Positions 10,785 through 21,570 are shown, counted from the stretch's first letter. The stretch: 64,000 nucleotides of DNA from Heterocephalus glaber (GCF_000247695.1 NW_004624734.1:9067463-9131462); one strand, 5' to 3'. Translations and numbers: made by a program. Notes: generated by a model not told the origin, from the sequence alone.

Positions 10785-11415
10785 TTAAAAAAATGGCTTT
10801 ATTGGGATACAATTCACATGCCATACAATTCACCCACTTAAAGTGTGTAATTCAGTGGTTTTTAGTATAGCCACAAAGTTGAGCAATGATCACCACAATC
10901 AATTTTAGAAGACTTTCATCACCCCCAAAAGAAACCCTGTAACTATGACCAGGCATTCCCTACTCTCTCTTTTCCGTGTTTCTGGCAGCCACCAACTCAC
11001 TTTCTGCCTCAGTGAATCTGCCTGTCCTGAACATTTCATATAAATGGAATGAGGCTCTTCGTGACTGGTGCCTTTGACTTAGCCTGCTTTCAAGGTCCAT
11101 TCATGTTACAGCAAGCATGTCTCTGGGGCTTCATTCCTTTTCCTGGCTGAATAACCATCCATGCCACATTGTGTTTATCCCCTATCAGCTCAGGGACACT
11201 GGGCTGCTTCCCACTTGATCATCATGAGTAAGGCTGATAGGAACAGTCATGTGCGAGCTTTGTATGGCAGTGTTTTCGCTTCTCTTGGGTATATTCCTAG
11301 GAGTGGAATTGCTGCCTCATTGGGTAACCATGTCGAACTGTTGAGGACCTCCCACCAGTCCCCAGTCCCCAGAGCGGTTGCACATTTCACCTTCCCACCA
11401 GGAGGCGGTACTTTT
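10785..11415 (-). mobile_element. ancient L1 3' region, about 630 bp
   Basis: Continuous reverse-strand L1M match: ggctttattgggatacaatt, then attcagtggtttttagtata, cagccaccaactcactttct, gaacatttcatataaatgga, and cctaggagtggaattgctgc. No frame survives. Confidence 0.85.
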
Positions 11416-11574
11416 AATGTATCCTCAGATGCAGATTCTTTCCCCTCTAACTTGTGAAGGCTGAACTGAGGGAACGTCCAGGAAAGTAGGGGACATGGGG
11501 GTGAGGAGAGCGGCCTGGCCGAGGTGTGGAGGGCAGAGGGCCTGGCGGCACACTCACCAGAGCACTGGGCTTTG

Positions 11575-11672
11575 GTCCTGTCTGCCTCTGCCTGCTGTGT
11601 GACCTAGGGGAACTCATTGCCTCTCTCTAGGCCTCAGTCTCCTCGTCTGTGAAATGAAGGTGTTAGACTAGT
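11575..11672 (+). mobile_element. MIR SINE fragment
   Basis: Forward MIR core: ctgctgtgtgacctagggga, then cctcagtctcctcgtctgtg and aaatgaaggtgtta. It abuts the MER20 element on its right. Confidence 0.8.
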
Positions 11673-11674
11673 GG

Positions 11675-11834
11675 GCACAACCCAGGTGATTTTGCCCCCA
11701 GGGACGTGTGGCAATGTCTGTCACATCGGGGGGGGGGCGCAAGGATGGTTGAGCACCCTACAATGCACAGTGCAGCCTCGAGAACAGCACTGTCTGGCCC
11801 CAACGATTCCTACTGTCCAGGCTGAGAAATCCAG
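11675..11834 (+). mobile_element. MER20-like hAT-Charlie element
   Basis: Matches the MER20 layout: cccaggtgattttgccccca, gtggcaatgtctgtcacat, a G-rich centre, ccctacaatgcacagtgcag, then tccaggctgagaaatcc. MER20 copies have been co-opted as enhancers in some mammals. This one is about 0.85 kb upstream of the RIN3 start codon, but a regulatory role is unproven. Confidence 0.75.
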
Positions 11835-12340
11835 CGTTAGGCAGAGGTGGCCTCCTAGGGTTCAGTGCCCCCCCCCCATCCCTTTGCAAAATGGCTCAGA
11901 GGGCACTGCTGAGTGCCTGGGTACCTAGAGGAGAAGCCTCCTGAGCTGCCCGGGGTTGCTGCGGATGCTGCAGCTGTGTGACCTCGCTGGCTCTCACCCG
12001 CTGCTCCCACTAGGTGCGGTATCCAGCACAGGTGAGTTCCACTCCAGGCTTGATGGAGGGACAAACAGCCTTGTTAGGTGGTGAGGTCATCGTCAGTGGA
12101 GGCATCCAAGAGGAGGTGGAGTCGTCACCTGTCCGAGAGGTGACCCTGTCATTGTCAGAGACTGGCTCCCTGGGGCGGGGGCAGGCCCCGGCTTCCTGCC
12201 CGACCCAGAACACCCCTGGAGCTCCGGGCATCCCCACCTGCCTCCCGCGGTCCGGCAGGAGACTTTTCTCTAGGTTCCCTCTCCAGAGCCCCCGCCCGCG
12301 GAGACGGCACCCTAGGTCGCGAGCCCGGGCCCAGGGAAGA

Positions 12341-12368
12341 GGGGGCGGGGGGGGGGGGGGGGCGGGGG
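12341..12368 (+). promoter_or_regulatory. G-quadruplex-type G-run in the promoter
   Basis: Runs of 5, 16 and 5 guanines are separated by single cytosines, about 320 bases before the RIN3 start codon and on the coding strand. It satisfies any G3+ four-tract pattern. If transcribed it would sit in the 5' UTR; otherwise it is promoter DNA. Confidence 0.75.
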
Positions 12369-12436
12369 CCCCCAGTGCTGCCGGGGTGGGGGCTTCCGTG
12401 TGCCCCAGGCAGCTCCGGGCCACGAGCCGCCCCCGA

Positions 12437-12733
12437 ATGGCTCTTGACGAAAAAACCCTTGACCACCAAGGCCGGCCTCTTCCTGAAAGCCCCGCTCTCC
12501 GCGATACAGGAAGTGGCAGGGAGCGAGCGCCCGGCGCGCGGCGGCGGCCCCACTCGGCGCGGGGCTGGCTACGGCGCCAGCCCGGGCCCCTCCCCAGGGC
12601 CAGCTGTGCGCCCTGCGGGCTCCCGGGGCGCCGCCGTCCGCGCCGCGCGCCTGAGACCCGCGGAGCAGCGAGCCCGAGCCGTCGGCGGGATGATCCGACG
12701 GGCAGGGGCGCCCGCGCGCGGGGACCCGGCGGG
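12437..12733 (+). other. overlapping upstream ORF in the RIN3 leader
   Basis: An ATG at 12437 opens a frame offset from the RIN3 frame. It runs past the RIN3 start codon to the exon 1 donor. After splicing to exon 2 (first codon there tcc at 46595) it meets a TGA at 46610-46612, giving about 104 codons. Initiation context is moderate (C at -3, G at +4). It matters only if the transcript starts upstream of 12437. The peptide is Arg/Pro/Gly-rich and resembles no known protein. Confidence 0.45.
12690..12733 (+). CDS. RIN3: RIN3 coding exon 1 (start codon, residues 1-14 and two bases of 15)
   Basis: Encodes MIRRAGAPARGDPA and the first two bases of Gly15, very close to the remembered mammalian RIN3 N-terminus. 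The start codon has a purine (G) at -3. The exon ends at a perfect donor, GG|gtaagt, leaving a split codon completed by the T at 46595. RIN3 is a cytoplasmic/early-endosomal exchange factor that activates RAB5-family GTPases (including RAB31) and binds BIN1 and CD2AP; those domains lie outside this window. The frame upstream of the ATG is open back to at least 12375 without an in-frame ATG, so this is the first AUG in the frame. Confidence 0.92.
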
Positions 12734-12900
12734 GTAAGTCTTCCCCGGAGCCCCGGGAGGGTCCCCGGCTTCTGGACCTCGCGGCGGCGGGGGGGTGGGG
12801 GGTGGGGGGGTCAGGCTGAATGCAACCCCCAGCCCGGCCGCAGCCGAGGCTGGACCCGAGCTCTGCGGGGGCGGGGCGGCCCTGGGGACTCTGCAGCGAC

Positions 12901-14070
12901 CTAAGACTTTAAAGAGAAACTTCTAAGCCTGACTTTGCCCCTTGGAGAACCAGCGTACACTTTCCGCGGCTAGGCGGTGGGGTTTTGAGGGAGAGCGGCT
13001 ACCTGTCGGAGCCGGGGTGCCCCTGTAGACGCGGCTCCCTCCTCTGGCTCCTTCCTGGCTTGAACCTGGGATGCGAGCACTCGGGGTCCCGGACCCGCCG
13101 ACCCGCAGCACCGCGCTCATCCTAGGCTTGGCCGGGGTGGGGTGGGGAACCCGAGGTTGCATCAACTTCAAGGCGTCCCGGACCTGACAGCTGACCCTCT
13201 TCGCTGGACGAGGGCCCATCTGGGTCCCTTCCCCCATTCCACTGGCCTGGCCACGGACAGTGACCTTTGGACTGGCCTTTGCGGAACCTGGTGCTCCGAG
13301 GGGCTGGAGGGTGCCCGGGTGCTTGTGATGGGGGCGGGGCGGGGGGGGGCGCAGCTTGGAGAGCGTGAGGCTGAACGATGTGGAAGCCAGCTTCCAAAAG
13401 GGACTCCTAGTGTTGTTTCCTGACCCTCCTCGTCCCTCCATTGCTCTGCGTTGCGCCCTGAGAAGGTCCCTGCCTAGCCTAGCGGGGTCCCTGGAGCTTT
13501 TAGGTTTGAGAGGTTTGAGGAGGCGTGGGCTTCCAGGCGCATTCCTGGGAGAGCCTGTGGGAACCTTTCTGGGAGCCTTGGCTTTCAGCCTTTCGGTTTA
13601 AAAGTCCCGGGTCTGTTTCAGGATGGACAGCCTGTCGCTGCCCGGCCTAGCTCTGTGACCTGGTCTCAGCCCTGTAAACGGGAGAGTTGGGCTGATCCTT
13701 TGGCAGATGTTGTGCAGCCCCCAGACTGCAATGGGGCACTGGGAGTGGCTTGGAGGGGTCCTTACGGCCATGTGGACACCTCTCTCCACCCTCCCTAACT
13801 TCCTAGTGCAGCCTCAGCTGGAAACGCTGGAGCCTGGATGCTTTTCCTTGGAACTGATCTCTGCAAAGACAAATGCCATCCAGTGGAAGGAACTGGGAAT
13901 CCCCATGAGGAGGGTACCCCCAGAAGCAGGTATCTGCTACATGGCAGATGGCAGGCTGGAGCCGGCGAGGAGGGGCCATCAGGAAGGAAGGGAAGATGAA
14001 CATCCTGACCTCACCAGCTTCCCATTTTTCCCAGGGATGACCCAGCCTGACCCACACATCCGCTTGCCTT
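12901..14070. other. GC-rich start of intron 1
   Basis: GC-rich shoulder of the promoter island with a G9 run near 13341-13350. A weak forward MIR-like piece (gctctgtgacctggtctcag) sits at about 13650-13675. No exon recognised. Confidence 0.4.
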
Positions 14071-14074
14071 CCTT

Positions 14075-14195
14075 TGTTCATTACTGTTATTTAATCTCTC
14101 TGCACCTTAGTTTACTGATCTATAAAAATGAGGCTCAATAATAGTAACTCCTTACAAGTCGTATTAAGGATTCAATTTGTAGAAAGAATTAAGCG
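14075..14195 (+). mobile_element. MIR SINE fragment
   Basis: Forward MIR 3' half: ttatttaatctctctgcacc, then agtttactgatctataaaaa and aataatagtaactcctt. Confidence 0.7.
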
Positions 14196-14199
14196 TATT

Positions 14200-16865
14200 G
14201 CCCTGAGGAAACATTATAACCATTGTCATCTTTTGTTGGGCGTGACCCGTCCCTTTGTCAACCATGTAACAGGCAAGTGAGCTGGCCCGCCTCATCTGGA
14301 GACTGGGGGCTGAAAATAACACCTCCTTCATGGGATTGTTATGTGGGCTGGATGAGTCATAGGTAGCTGTCCCCAGCATCGCAGGGTTAATGACCGTATT
14401 GGGCCTGCTTGGAAGAGCGCCTGCTACATCCTAAGTGCACTGAGTCTTGGTGCGTTGCTAAAACACTGCACTGCTTTAGAGCACCTTTTGGTTTGGAAAG
14501 GTTCCTAGTGAGCATCTCTTACTCCTGTGGTGCACACCCAAGGTGTTGCAGTGCTCGGAGACAGAGGAGAAAGAATCAAAAGGTCTTCCTCCCTCCCCAT
14601 GCCCCTAAGCACCCCTAGGCCCTGCAGAACACTTGGGCCTGGGTCCAGCGTGCTAGTCAGAGTGTGTTCATTACCCTAAGGTTCCAGAGCCCCTCCTTTT
14701 GTCTTGCAGCTCAGACAGCTAGGGAGCGCCTCCCACTGCCCCTCCAAGGGCCAGCATGGTGTCACTGGATTGCTGGCCCTGGAGTAGGCGGCTGAGGGTC
14801 TTTGTAGCCAACTCTACCTGTTGGCTGGGGAGAGAGAAATGCAGACAGGTTGCCTGGTATTCTGGGGACAGGTACTTTTTCTCCCTCTCCTCAGGACTGT
14901 GCATTCATCAACAAATAGCCTGCACTTCGGGGCAAAGAGCCCAACATTAAAGCAAGACCCTGCCTACTTGCAGCAGATCCACCCCTGAGAAGAGATGGAG
15001 GTCAGGGTAGGAGGTGTCCGAAGCCCAGAGAGTCTTTGGACAGGTGGTCCAAGGAGGTCCCTGTGCGGAAAGGGCATTTATCAGAGGCCTGAGGATGTGG
15101 GGGAGCCAAAGCAAGGGAGGCTTTGTGGTTGGCTGTGGGAGTAGCAAGGCCAGGGAGATGGGACAGAAGACCGCGGGGCCTCTAGGGCTGGAAGGACTTT
15201 GGTAGCTGCACAGAGCTGGCCAGGCCTACCCACAGGAGGGACTTGCATTTGCACAGAGGACTGACAGATAGTGGTGAACAGAGACAGAAGCAGAGAGGAG
15301 GGGAGCCCCTGTGGTGGCCAGAAGTGGCCAGGATCGGGCAGGCAGTGAAGGCCGGAGATGGTAGAGCTACAATCTGCTGACAGACTGGAGGTGAATTGGA
15401 GAGAAAGCGGTGCGGGGGAGGTGACTCCAGTGAGGCCGAGACTGCCCAGGGGCCAGCGCTTCAGGGGACAGGTGCCAAACTGCGGAGGAGTCACCTGAGT
15501 GCTCCTTTTCTTAGTGTCCACTTGAGCTGTAGCTTCCAGGTTCGGGGGACCTGGCAGGCACCCCATGCTGCCGACCACGTGAGCAGACCCATTGCATTTT
15601 CATAGGTTTGCTGTACCGAGGATTTGCTTATGATTTCATGTGAAAGAGAATTTCACTCTTGGAATAATTTAACAGGAGGAATTAGAGACCCAGAAAAGAG
15701 AAGTATGGACCTCAAGTCTTCTTAGCTTGGGAGTCTTGCCAGAGCCTTTAAGAGGAACCCCTCAACCACTCACTCTAGGCTCTAGGCCAGGAGCTGGGGG
15801 CCTCTTCCAAGGATGGATTCAGGACCCAGGTTTGCAGCTGCAGCTCTACCCCCGACCTGGGCTCCCTTGCTTTCAGGGGTTGATCCTCCCAGGTGGTCCT
15901 GGCTGGCACTCAGCCTGGAGACCCAGCCTCCCTGTCCCCAACAGAAACTCTGGGCTTCTCATGCTAGTGCAAGCTTGTGCTCCCAGGCCTCAAGAAATCC
16001 CATTGCCTTCCCTGAGAGGCAGCTGGGAGTGGAGGGGGCTGGAGGAGTCTCAGCGCGGGCAGAGTCCTGACGAATAGGTGACAATCATAGCTCTTTCCCT
16101 CTGACACTTTCCACCATTCCCCCTGTCACAGTGAGTGAATCATCTCCTCAGTTTGTGTCACCTAGACAGTGACACACAAGCAGAACTAGGCAGGCAGCCA
16201 TGAGGAGGGGGCCGGAGCTGCCTGCAAGACGCACCCCCCCTGGGGTCCTCGGCACTCTAGGAACTTAGAAGGAATGTCTGTCCCTAGAAGGAGCCCTTTA
16301 ACTTCCTGTCTACCCCTCACTAGCAGCCCCCCATTTTAGGAGGTTGCTCTTAGAAGGGAGTTATTTAGCACTGATCCGAAGACCAATTCGAGAACTTTCA
16401 ATCGATGTTAACTATTGCCCTGCACCTGCTGTTTATACTGAGAGCCAGGAAGTTGCACTTGTTCCTGCCCAAGAGTGCAGCTAAAGATGAAAAGCACAAC
16501 ATTAATGAATTTTCTAGTGTTGATCCACCCTCACCACCCTCGAAGGAGCCCTCTTGGTGACACGGTTCTTCTGATAGAGACAGGGGTGGGTCCCTCAGCC
16601 CTGGACGCTTAGGAGAAGAGACAGAGGTCTTCCTCTCAGGACGTGTGTCCCCGCACCCCCTGGTCACCCCAAGCTGCATGCTGTCCTGTTAAGGGCTCTG
16701 AGGAAGCCCTGTCATTGTGCCCCTGCCCAGCCTGAAGAGACCACACACAGCTTCCCCTCTGCTGTCCTCCCCACTCGCAGAACTGTCCTGGATCCAGCCC
16801 TCTGCCCACAGACTTTCTGTTGGCCTGTGCTCCATTGCACCCCCTTTTCTGGGGGAGAAGAGAAG
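14200..16865. other. intron 1 stretch, nothing recognised
   Basis: About 2.7 kb of GC-moderate DNA with no recognised exon or repeat. The low repeat density contrasts with flanking DNA and might reflect constraint. Reading frames up to about 165 codons occur on the minus strand but are low-complexity and have no family resemblance. Confidence 0.35.
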
Positions 16866-16869
16866 GGGA

Positions 16870-17058
16870 GGAACTGGGGATGGAACTCAGGGCCTCACAT
16901 GCACTGGGAAACTGCTGACCACTGAGCTACACCCCAGCCTTTTAGGTTTTTATTTTGAGACAGGTTCTTGACAAATTGCCCCTGCTGGCCTTGAACTTAT
17001 GATGCTCCTGCATTAGTCTCCCCAGTAGCTGGGACTGTAGGTGTGCAACACTGAGCCC
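16870..17058 (-). mobile_element. B1-dID-type composite SINE
   Basis: Plus strand shows ID (aactggggatggaactcagg, then actgagctacaccccagcct) followed by B1 (ttgagacaggttcttgacaa, ctggccttgaacttatgatg), all reversed. Confidence 0.85.
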
Positions 17059-17194
17059 CTAAAACCCAGCTCCTGCAAGAAGACAGCGTCCCCACTTCCA
17101 CTCAGAGGGATTCCTCTTTTCTGCATGAATCAGTTTTTTCCCTAGCAACTTTAGAGGAAGCAAAACCCCTTTAATATCAGTCTTTCTATTTGGA

Positions 17195-17300
17195 GTATAA
17201 ACTTCCCCCGAGAGGAGTCAGGTCTTTCATTTTCACATCCTCGGGTCCTGCACATAGTTGGCACCCAACAAATGCTTGAGGACTGCGATACTGAATGGGA
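17195..17300 (+). mobile_element. L2 LINE 3' end
   Basis: Reads cttcccccgagaggagtcag, then ggtcctgcacatagttggca and cccaacaaatgcttgagga, the L2 terminal pattern. Confidence 0.6.
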
Positions 17301-17702
17301 TTCTGAAACTCCCCGAGCAGACTTCTATGTGCCTGAGGCGCCTGAACTCCTGGGAGTTTACACGGTGGGGTGGGCCAGGCCAGGACTGGGTTGCGGAGCC
17401 CGACTCCCCTCTCCATCAGGTGGTGACCCCCCTAAGGCCAGCACCCTGCCCCGAGTGTGAATGGAGAACCTCAGCCTTCTGTCCCCCAGTGGAATCCCTC
17501 CCAGCTGTGCCCTCTGTGCTTCTCAGCAAGAAAGGCTGGGAGGAGAAGCAGCTGTCGGAATTGGGACTGGAAATTGTCCTCAGCAGAGGAAGGGATATTA
17601 GCTAGATGTGCAGATTCTGGAGACCTCTGGCTGGCTGGATCAGCAGGCCTCAGATGCAGGGTTCTGGATCCCTAAGAACTAGGAATCTAAGAGTACTATG
17701 CT

Positions 17703-17734
17703 GGGGGGGGGGGGGGTGCGCGCGCGCGCGTGTG
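17703..17734 (+). repeat. G14 run fused to an alternating GC/GT tract
   Basis: Fourteen guanines (17703-17716), then alternating purine-pyrimidine gtgcgcgcgcgcgcgtgtg (17716-17734). The first part favours G-quadruplex and the second Z-DNA. Confidence 0.9.
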
Positions 17735-18181
17735 AGACCTAACTATCCTTTCCTGGGGAGAGCTGTCCTCTCCTGATTTGGAAGATGCTTAGGGACCTGT
17801 GTGTAGTAGCACAGCAGCAGGGCTGGAGGATTCTCTGGGCTCCTTCTGGTGTTTGGGATTCTCTGTCCAGGAAGAAAGTAGTCCCTGCTGTCTCAGCTCA
17901 GTGTCCCCCTGTCAGAAGGGAGCTTGGGGCCTGACCTTTGGTGACCCTCTGAATTCCTCGCCCACAGGCAGCAGGAGTGGGATCCTAGGGTGGTGTCGGG
18001 ATTGAAGCACCAGCTGCAGACAAGGCCCCCTTCTTGCTGATGTCTGAGTGGACAAAGCCTGTGCAGAACACATGAGTGCATTTCTCCAAGAAATGGAGGC
18101 CCAGATAGGAGCCCTCTGGGTCACCACCTGACCCGGCACCTGGGAGGAAGAGCTTTTTCACTGCAGTGGGTTTATTTTGGG

Positions 18182-18220
18182 AAAAAAAAAGAAAAAAAAG
18201 GCCACCTTTTGAAAAAAAAA
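18182..18220 (+). repeat. cluster of poly(dA) tracts
   Basis: A-runs of 9, 8 and 9 bases at 18182-18190, 18192-18199 and 18212-18220. Such tracts disfavour nucleosomes. They lie just left of the CpG-rich segment. Confidence 0.8.
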
Positions 18221-18279
18221 GAACCCTTGGTTTGGGGGGCCCACTTTGGGTCTAGGCTCCTGCTTCTGGACGGTGCGTG

Positions 18280-18670
18280 GGGAGGGTTTCCCTCGGGAAG
18301 GAGCCATCGGGCAGGTGGGAGTGTCCTTCCCATGTGTGGTCCTGTGCGGGGCAGTGGTGGCGGCAGAGAGATGTCGGGAGACCGAAGGCATCTGCGAAGG
18401 GCACCCCGTTGGGGTTGGAGAACGAGGAAGGCTGTGGGAGCTCGCGCTGGGGAAGGAGCCAGCCAGGCCATAGCCTCTCACCTGCTGGCCCAGGGCTGCC
18501 CCTGATAGCCAAGCGTCCCCGTGCAGGGAGGGCGACAGTGACGCAGCACCTCCCACCACCACAGCGTGACGCAGTGAAACCGAAACCGAGCGCGCCCTGC
18601 AGGAGAGCAGAGGGCCCGTGGCTGCGCGGGAGGCCTGTGCTCGGGCTTCCTGACACCATGTCTGCGTGGC
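18280..18670 (+). promoter_or_regulatory. CpG-rich intronic segment, candidate enhancer or alternative promoter
   Basis: Clearly richer in CpG than the surrounding intron. It contains two copies of tgacgcag (18539-18546 and 18567-18574; CRE/AP-1/MAF-like) and an ISRE-type gaaaccgaaa (18576-18585). No exon or start site can be assigned. Confidence 0.45.
18576..18585 (+). promoter_or_regulatory. ISRE-like site (GAAANNGAAA)
   Basis: gaaaccgaaa matches the core bound by IRF-family factors exactly. It lies 2 bases after a tgacgcag copy, inside a CpG-rich block. Binding is inferred from sequence only. Confidence 0.5.
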
Positions 18671-18674
18671 AGTC

Positions 18675-19640
18675 GCAGTCTTGCCATTTCGGAGAAGAGT
18701 CTGAAGCGGCATGGCGTCCCCTCTGGCACATCTCCTTCGCAGGAACCTGGGCTGGAGAGGGGCTGCCTCTAAGCGGAATCCACACTGGGCCCGGAGCTCT
18801 GAAAGTGGCCACCGAGCCCCTCGTCACATCTTGCCGACAAACCCAGGGTACCCCTATCCCGGCTGGAACACATTTGAAAGAATGACCCAGCTGCTAGGAA
18901 ATGTCAGTCCCCTGTGAGGAGAAATGGCCCGGGGAGAGACTGTGGTCGAGACTTGTCTGTCTGTGGCAGTGGCACGTCCTGCGGCTGATGTGCAGGCTGC
19001 TGGGCAGGGCTTGCCTCCTCCACGCTGCTGCCAAGCCACCCCGGTGGCTGTGCCCTGGATGGTGGGATTCCACGAGAGGGAGGTGGGAGTGGGGAGGCAG
19101 GGCTCTCTGCAGCACAGTTCCCCCTGTGAGGGTGACCCCCACTTCACCACTGGCTCTGGGGTCTTTAGCAAAGCCAACAACTTTTTACCTGCTAAGTTAG
19201 GAGACGACAGTGGACAGCGGGTGTCGGGGCCGGAAGTAGGAGCCTGTTTTCTGAAAGAGCAGCTGGCGAGGGTGAGGAACAGCTGAGGGAGAGCAGCGGC
19301 GAATGTGAGGGAGCAGAGGAGCTGTCCTTCTGCAGGCTGCCCGGGGTGCGGTCATGAAGGGTGTTCTTCACCTTCTGAGGACTGGATTTGGAAATCAGGA
19401 CTTCACATCTGAATTCACAGGCCTCTTTCCCCAGGCTCACGGCCCGTCTGCTTAACCTCTGTCAGTTAGAGAGGGATCGTGTACCTTTCCCTAGGATGCT
19501 GCAGCCAAAGCAGAGACAGCCTTGTCTGGTGGCACCTGATGATGACATTGGTTATGCTTGTACCTTTCTTTTCTTGACTTTTTTGATAGAACGTCCATCT
19601 AATATGTTTTCAGGCATTCTTCTCTCTGTGAATCCTTCTG
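18675..19640. other. intron 1 stretch, nothing recognised
   Basis: GC-moderate DNA with no exon or confident repeat. Confidence 0.35.
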
Positions 19641-19642
19641 GG

Positions 19643-19738
19643 TCCATCCTTACCCATCCTGCTGCCCTTCCATACATACATCCACCTGTCCATATACCTG
19701 CCATCCACCCACCCATCCATTCATCATCCACCCATCCT
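19643..19738 (+). repeat. degenerate (CCAT)n array
   Basis: Imperfect tetranucleotide array of ccat, catc and cacc units. It is the complement type of the TGGA arrays elsewhere in the window. Confidence 0.8.
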
Positions 19739-19789
19739 GGAGTCTTTGAGTTTGCTGGTAAAGTAGATTGTTGATAGGCTTCTGAACTT

Positions 19790-20150
19790 TAGCTGGGTAT
19801 AAGTTTTAGCCAAGTATTTCCCAGTTTCCTGCAGCTAGATATGGCCATGTGATTAAGTCAGGCTAAGTCAAGAGTACACTTTGCTTAGAGATGCCCTTAA
19901 AATAGAGGAATGTGTCCTTCCTCATTCCCCTTGGCTGGAATGCAGATGTAATAACTGGAGCTGAAGCAGCTACATTGGATTCTGAGGTAAATTTAAGAGT
20001 AGAAGCTATATGGAAAGGTTCCAGGTATGTTGGAGTATTATTCTGGTTCTTGCTGCTTACCCAGAATTTTATATGAGAGGAATACATATTTATCTTGTTT
20101 AAATCACTATTATTTTAGATTATCTGTCACAGACAAACCTGACTCTAACA
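19790..20150 (+). mobile_element. LTR-like ancient repeat
   Basis: Contains atggccatgtgattaagtca, cttggctggaatgcagatgt, and the terminal-type cttgtttaaatcactattat followed by tctgtcacagac. The pattern resembles an old LTR, family not decided. Confidence 0.4.
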
Positions 20151-20159
20151 AAAATTTTT

Positions 20160-21570
20160 CTGTCTCTTACTCATAGCACCATAGCTTATGTGGAAGAAAT
20201 ACTAAGCCGCTTTCATGGCTCCCTGCAAGTCCTGCTTCCTGGCAGAGGCAGGAAAGAGGAAGAGGAGGAGAAAAGAGGTGCATTTTGGTTTTTCATATTG
20301 AGTGTTAGGTTTCTCTAGAAGCTTCGGATATTTATTCTGATTGTATTCGTGACTCCTGAACCCTCGTGCTTCCACCCGGCTAGATGTTGCTGATCAAGGT
20401 GACCCTGACTCTTCCCCGGCCTCAGTTTCCCTGTCTGTGCTTTGGGTCCAGTACTGTCCCAGGTGAGTGCAGGTCTCTGTGGCTCCAGCCCAGGGAAGGC
20501 CAGGTGGGGTCTAAGCAGTGACCTCGCCGGCTGCCGCCTCCTCCTATCTCCCAAGCCCTCTCTCTGATGAGCACTTGGCAAGTGCCAGGCTGGGTTTGTG
20601 CTGCCGTGGCCCACCAGGGTGTATGGTGGCCACCTGGCCCTCACCCCGAGGGCCACATCGGCAGCCTCAGAGCTCACTGTCCAGAGTTAATGGTTCTGAA
20701 GAGCCCAACCCAGCCCTGCCTGCACACGAGCCTGTAGCCCCGAGTAGGGAAGTGGTTTTCCTGAGGAAACACAGCTGAGTCTGAGCAGACGCATTGCAAG
20801 GTTCTGTGCAGGCCCAGGCCATGGGGACCCATACACCAGCCTTCTCCTGCCATCTCTGTCTCCGGGTCAAGCTCTTTCCTGCCTTGTGCGCCTTACCTCA
20901 GCCTCCTGCAAGAAGCCCTCAGAGCTGGGTCAGGCCTCGGGCTGAGAGGGTTGTTCACAGCACAAATGCTGAGAGAAAGGTGGGGACAGTGGCTGCCTGT
21001 GCCAGTCAGAGCATGGGGCTGTCACTGCTCAGTCAGCCCTGTGCCTGCTGAAGTGCTCCAGCCAGAGGACACTGTGCTAAGCTACAGTTGTAAGGAAGTT
21101 GGGTCTAGCCTGCAGCTTGGTAGGTATCTGTTGAATGAATATATGACCAATTAATGTCAAGGAGAGGCATGAGACTCGGGACAGATGGGCTCTGGGAGGA
21201 GGAAGGACCTGCTGGGTGGCCGTGGAAGAGCCTGAGAAGGAGGGTGGGCAGCAGAAGGTAACAGCCTGCAAACAGAAACCAGAGGTCCCGTCCAGCGGGC
21301 CAGGGCAGAGCCCCGTAGTCCCGGCCTGGCCTGTGACTTTCGCACAGCCTGTGTCCTGCAGCCCCTCTCACCTCACGCTGCCGACCCCATCTCTTGGGGA
21401 CACGGCACCCCGTGATGTGGGGTCCGCCTGGCTGGCGGTGCCCAGGAGGACATTCCTAGGAGCTGGGAAGGAGGAAATGGCCCAGGGTTCCTGGGTGAAC
21501 AGGCAGGCCCAGACAGAGCCTCGGGCTCTGGGCTGTGTCCAGAAGTGAGATGGGTGACGAGCAGCCCCCA
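20160..21570. other. intron 1 stretch, nothing recognised
   Basis: Mostly single-copy. It includes a short MIR-like cctcagtttccctgtctgtg near 20421 and an L2-like end (ttggtaggtatctgttgaat) near 21117. Confidence 0.35.

Larger units (their letters stand above)
12190..12900 (+). promoter_or_regulatory. RIN3: RIN3 CpG-island promoter
   Basis: A dense CpG and GC-rich block spans exon 1 and its flanks with no obvious TATA box near the start, which suggests dispersed initiation. It contains GC boxes (for example in the G-runs at 12341-12368 and ggggcggggcgg near 12868-12880) and an ETS-type site, acaggaagtg, at 12506-12515. RIN3 is expressed in myeloid and mast cells, where ETS factors such as PU.1 act; linking that site to PU.1 is inference. 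The transcription start cannot be fixed from sequence. Confidence 0.8.

Noticed and set aside
12014..12904. A 296-codon + strand open frame over the promoter
   Set aside because: It crosses a clear splice donor and is a product of CpG-island composition. Only the part from the ATG at 12437 is kept, as an upstream ORF.
18252..18885. Long overlapping frames (about 190-202 codons) on both strands
   Set aside because: They overlap on opposite strands in a CpG-rich block and resemble no protein family; chance frames from low stop density.
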